Positions 61,131 through 64,000 of a stretch of 64,000 nucleotides of DNA are shown here, one piece after another. The position numbers and the translations under genes are program-made. Origin of the DNA: JAXMAZ01 sp046350115. GTDB lineage: Bacteria > Planctomycetota > Planctomycetia > Gemmatales > Gemmataceae. Within the stretch, counting starts at the first letter, position 1, and each line of letters begins with the position of its first letter. Under the pieces are notes generated by a model, which was given only the letters and a program-made list of their open reading frames with translations, had not been told where the DNA came from and made no database searches. The DNA is taken from contig JAXMAZ010000026.1 in assembly GCA_046350115.1 (NCBI GenBank), forward strand, positions 39,023-103,022, given 5' to 3'.

Positions 61131-61838
61131 TCAGCCGACCATCTCCACCTTGCCCGACGCCAGGTCGTACACCCCGCCCACGACCTTCAGCTCGCCGGCC
61201 TTGGCCATCTTGGACAGGATCGGGTCCAGCCCCTGGAGCTTCTTGACCCCCTGGACGACGTTCGCCTTGATGACGTTGGCCAGCTTGTCACCGGGCTTGC
61301 CGGTGACGGTCCGGACGACCGGCCGGAGGTAGTCGACCACCCCCTCGATCGCCCCGGGCAGGGTCTCCTTGTCGTCGATGTACTTGATGGCCGACTTGCA
61401 CGCCCCGCACTCGGTGTGGCCGAGCACCATGATCAGCCGGGCGCCCAGGACGGCGACGGCGAACTCGATGCTCCCGACCAGCAGCGGCCCGGACCCGACC
61501 ATGTTCCCGGCCACCCGGACCACGAACAGCTCGCCGACCCCCTGGTCGAAGACGATCTCCGGGGCGACCCGGGAGTCGGCGCAGCCGACGATGATGGCCG
61601 GCGGCGCCTGGCCGGCGGCCAGCGCCTGGAAGTCCTTCGGCTCCCGGCCGGGGTGCTCGAGCTTGCCCTCGACGAACCGCTTGTTGCCGGCCATCAGCTT
61701 GGCCAGCACGTCGTCCGGCTTGGGCCGGGCGTCCGGTTGGCCGGCGGCATGGGCGGCGAACGGGGCCAGCCCGGCCACTCCGGCGGCCGCGGCGAACTTC
61801 ACGAACTCTCGACGGGAGGAGCTAGAGAACGTGTCCAT
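61131..61838 (-). CDS. Tat-exported beta-carbonic anhydrase
   Basis: This 235-residue protein has a twin-arginine-type signal (SSRREFVKFAAAAGVAG, cut near AHAAG). Zinc ligands are Cys86 (GCADSR, Asp88/Arg90), His141 and Cys144 (HTECGAC). The whole catalytic core is intact. It would act outside the inner membrane. It is the first gene of the urease operon, upstream of the urea transporter, so it may dispose of or recover CO2/bicarbonate from urea hydrolysis or neutralise ammonia. It differs from the cytoplasmic enzyme at 40380. Confidence 0.9.
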   Translation of the reverse strand: MDTFSSSSRREFVKFAAAAGVAGLAPFAAHAAGQPDARPKPDDVLAKLMAGNKRFVEGKLEHPGREPKDFQALAAGQAPPAIIVGCADSRVAPEIVFDQGVGELFVVRVAGNMVGSGPLLVGSIEFAVAVLGARLIMVLGHTECGACKSAIKYIDDKETLPGAIEGVVDYLRPVVRTVTGKPGDKLANVIKANVVQGVKKLQGLDPILSKMAKAGELKVVGGVYDLASGKVEMVG

Positions 61839-62152
61839 GACAGACCCTCAGGGTGCGAACACGGGCGAGCTGCCGACAGCCGGATTGACTGGATCCTGCA
61901 TCGGACCGACAGGACGGGAGCCGTGACGACCGAATACGGTCCGCCCGGCCGCGCTACTGTTTTCTCGAAATCTGAGCAACCAACCGCCGACGAAAGTAGT
62001 TAATCTTATCCGAAATGGATGTCAACGACTTTCGCAGCCATTTCGGCTGTTTGAACGAAAAACACTTTTTTGAGGATTTTCTGTAATTTGCCGTTTTTGG
62101 ACTACACGTTCGCCTGACAGGACTCCTGCTCGTCAAATGTCGCCGTATCAGG
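61839..62152 (-). promoter_or_regulatory. A/T-rich leader of urease operon, possible promoter
   Basis: About 314 bp, notably A/T-rich at 61975-62100, between the carbonic anhydrase start and the porin stop. On the minus strand, TTGACA lies at 62020-62025, a perfect -35, but no good -10 at 16-18 bp follows. A short AT-rich open frame at 61954-62136 on the minus strand has no similarity. No nitrogen-regulator binding site could be assigned. Confidence 0.4.
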
Positions 62153-63727
62153 TCAGAAGTAGAGTTGGAACCGGGTCCAGAACATGTCGGCCGACTTCTG
62201 TGCTCGACCCGGCTGGAATTGGACGGGGTTGCCGAAGTCGGCGTGCAGCCAGAACAGGTACACTTTGGTGTACTCGTTCCAGTACCAGTTGAGGCCGAGT
62301 TCGGTGGTGGTCGCCCGGTTGGACCAGACGGCCGGGTCGGCGAACCCGGAGTTGAACACCTCCTGGCTCAGCCGGAGCTGGCTGACCCGCCCGGCCACCT
62401 CCCACGCGCCGAACCCCCGCGGCTCGTCCTTGTTCACCGGGAAGAGGGGCCGCAGCGGCTTGACCCGCGTCCGCCGTTCGATGTGTTCGCCCGTCAGGAA
62501 GTAGCCGGCCGTGGTGTAGAAGCCGGAGAACGGCACCCGCACGGACGACGGGCGGGTGGCGGTCGCGTACCCGCCGTACCCGTACTGCCCCTCGCCGATC
62601 AGCGACAGCCCCTTGTAGAAGTAGGCGGCGTGAACGGACCCGATCAACCGGTCGCCCCGCTCGACCACGTCCGGGTTCAGGATCAGGAACGGCACCGTGG
62701 CGATGCCGGGAATGTTGGCGTCCGGGGAACCGCCGGCGACCCGGAACGTCACCGGCACCGGCGACTGGTCCTGGCGGCCGACCGCGACCGACGCCCCGAC
62801 GTTCAGGAACTTGAAGGCCGGGAACCGCTCCGACTGCTGGAACGGCCGGGCGTTCACGTACCCGACGAAGTCCAGGTTGTTGCTCAGGCTCTCGAACGAG
62901 TTCCGCGACCCGTTGAACACCCCGGCGGCGTAGTCCAGCCGCTCGTCGAACAGGTAGCCCCAGGCCATCGCCCCGACCTGCCGGTTCAGCCCCATGTTGG
63001 TGGTGAACAGGGACCGCTCGGGGGTGGGCAGCCAGTAGTTCGAGATGGCGTACTGGTCGTACGGCAGCGGGGTGAAGAACCGGCCGATCCGGATCTGGAA
63101 CCGGTCGTCCAGGTGCAGGTTGATGTACGCGTTCAGCAGGTTGATGTTGTTCAGCCCGCGGTTGATCGCCACCTCGTACTCGACCTCCTTGGTGATGTGC
63201 CCGTCGAAGAAGAACCGCTGGCGGGGCAGGAAGATGCCGTTGTTGGACGGCAACTGGTCGTCCCGCCCCCACACCCGCCCCTCGATCTGGGACTCGTAGT
63301 GGATCTGCAGGCGGAACAGGTCGTCGTCGGTCTGGAACAGGAACCCGGGGCCGAAGCTGGCCTTGATCGGGAACCGGTTCGGGTTCGTGACGTTCGACCC
63401 CGGGTAGCCGGAGGCCGGGGCGAACGGGGCGAAGCCGCCCTCGGTGTAGTCCGGCACCGGCGAGCCGCCGGTGCCGGGGGCGGCGGCCGCCGCACCGGTG
63501 CCGTTCGCCGCCCCGGTGCCCGTCGGCGGGTCGCCCACCCGCCGCGACAGCTCGGCCAGCCGCTCGTTCAGTTGCCGGACCTGTTCGGCGAGCTGCTCGA
63601 CGGTCGGCGGGACGGGTGCCGGCGCGGCCGGTGGCGGCGGCTGTGCGGGAGCAGCCGGACCGGCTGCGACCAGCACGCCGCAAACAGCGACCGCCAACGA
63701 ACGGACTGTCAGCGAACGCGGCGTCAT
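62153..63727 (-). CDS. OprP/OprO-like phosphate-selective porin family protein
   Basis: This 524-residue outer-membrane protein has a signal peptide (MTPRSLTVRSLAVAVCGVLVAAG), then a short coiled coil (VEQLAEQVRQLNERLAELSRR), a linker and a barrel region with ASFGPGFLFQTDDDLFRLQIHYESQIEGR, INLHLDDRFQIRIGRFFTPL and GRVSQLRLSQEVF. The C-terminal FWTRFQLYF ends in Phe. The layout (coiled coil plus barrel with GRFFTPLPY) fits the phosphate-selective porin O/P family. It is adjacent to the urease operon on the same strand and may pass urea or anions. Confidence 0.85.
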   Translation of the reverse strand: MTPRSLTVRSLAVAVCGVLVAAGPAAPAQPPPPAAPAPVPPTVEQLAEQVRQLNERLAELSRRVGDPPTGTGAANGTGAAAAAPGTGGSPVPDYTEGGFAPFAPASGYPGSNVTNPNRFPIKASFGPGFLFQTDDDLFRLQIHYESQIEGRVWGRDDQLPSNNGIFLPRQRFFFDGHITKEVEYEVAINRGLNNINLLNAYINLHLDDRFQIRIGRFFTPLPYDQYAISNYWLPTPERSLFTTNMGLNRQVGAMAWGYLFDERLDYAAGVFNGSRNSFESLSNNLDFVGYVNARPFQQSERFPAFKFLNVGASVAVGRQDQSPVPVTFRVAGGSPDANIPGIATVPFLILNPDVVERGDRLIGSVHAAYFYKGLSLIGEGQYGYGGYATATRPSSVRVPFSGFYTTAGYFLTGEHIERRTRVKPLRPLFPVNKDEPRGFGAWEVAGRVSQLRLSQEVFNSGFADPAVWSNRATTTELGLNWYWNEYTKVYLFWLHADFGNPVQFQPGRAQKSADMFWTRFQLYF

Positions 63728-64000
63728 CGGCGGTCCCCCCGCCCCGTGGCACAGCAGGCGCTATTGGGCCGCGTACCGGAACTGGCCCCCCGGTTGGCAC
63801 GCAGGCGGAGGCTGATACCTGTGTCGCGGTCACTGGTAAAGGTGAATCACCGGAGCTGACCTCCCGTGCACCGACAATGGGGTGACGGGCACGCTGTGCC
63901 CGGGTCATCGCTGTGAAGAACGGCAAACGACATCGATCTCAGTCCTACAGCCGTAGTTCGTAATTTAGCCCTGCCAAGGAGATGTGGCGAGGGCAGGTCA
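63728..64000. other. Right flank, no gene seen
   Basis: About 273 bp upstream of the porin on the minus strand, with no supported gene. A small hairpin, CGGGCAC/GTGCCCG (about 63886-63903), may be a regulatory or terminator stem. The window ends in this stretch, so an upstream gene would lie beyond it. Confidence 0.5.

Noticed and set aside
61954..62136. AT-rich 60-codon open frame upstream of the urease operon
   Set aside because: No recognisable protein pattern, basic composition of random AT-rich sequence, and no ribosome binding site. It is treated as promoter DNA.

Overview
The window is high-GC bacterial DNA whose gene content points to a planctomycete of the Gemmataceae type. The evidence is a DUF1501 gene paired with a DUF1549/DUF1553 cytochrome-like gene, a TIGR03009-like secreted protein, PQQ-propeller and FG-GAP secreted proteins, hpnC, many signal-peptide proteins of unknown function, and abundant long palindromic intergenic repeats. 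No rRNA gene, CRISPR array or prophage was seen. One tRNA (Leu, GAG) and one decayed IS5-type insertion sequence are present.

Layout. 1-1151: left flank and a broken IS. 1179-13049: housekeeping and secreted proteins (M50 protease, class V aminotransferase, coaD, PQQ propeller, FG-GAP protein, frameshifted baeRF-like gene, dehydrogenase, rsmD) ending in a toxin-antitoxin pair translationally coupled to an ATC-hydrolase-like gene. 13269-19982: an AAA ATPase, queG, a Uma2 nuclease-fold gene and a pilB-pilC pair. 19985-24533, minus strand: an operon-like locus with a ThiF/E1-like adenylyltransferase, an E2-like protein, a JAMM/JAB peptidase, three small unknown proteins and one 401-residue unknown protein, apparently read from a good sigma70-type promoter. 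This is the most interesting region and looks like a ubiquitin-like conjugation or deconjugation system without a recognisable modifier. 24682-37477: a PhoPQ-regulated-type hydrolase, hpnC, tRNA-Leu, PIG-L deacetylase, cupin, SRPBCC, typA, sixA and a DUF255 thioredoxin-fold protein. 37710-41051: a multiply frameshifted zinc-finger-like gene, a tandem palindromic repeat that duplicated its 3' end, a short DUF2294/MpsC-like gene and a beta-carbonic anhydrase. 41384-45497: glycerol use (glpK, glpD, convergent glpF). 45777-53546: DUF1501/DUF1549-1553 genes, VanZ, and two outer-membrane porins.

53686-63727, minus strand, is a urease region. In transcription order it holds an OprP-like porin, a Tat-exported beta-carbonic anhydrase, a urea transporter, ureA, ureB, ureC, a GntP-family permease, ureF, ureG and ureD. 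No ureE or nickel transporter is in the window. The logic would be outer-membrane entry, inner-membrane urea uptake, hydrolysis to ammonia and carbonic acid, and carbonic anhydrase handling of the CO2/bicarbonate.

A second theme is the density of long perfect or nearly perfect palindromes (arms of 21-42 bp) between genes. One identical 30-bp palindrome occurs both between genes and in frame inside hpnC. Several genes (transposase, baeRF-like gene, zinc-finger-like gene) need frame changes to read through. These may be real decay or base-calling errors in GC homopolymers; the sequence alone cannot tell.
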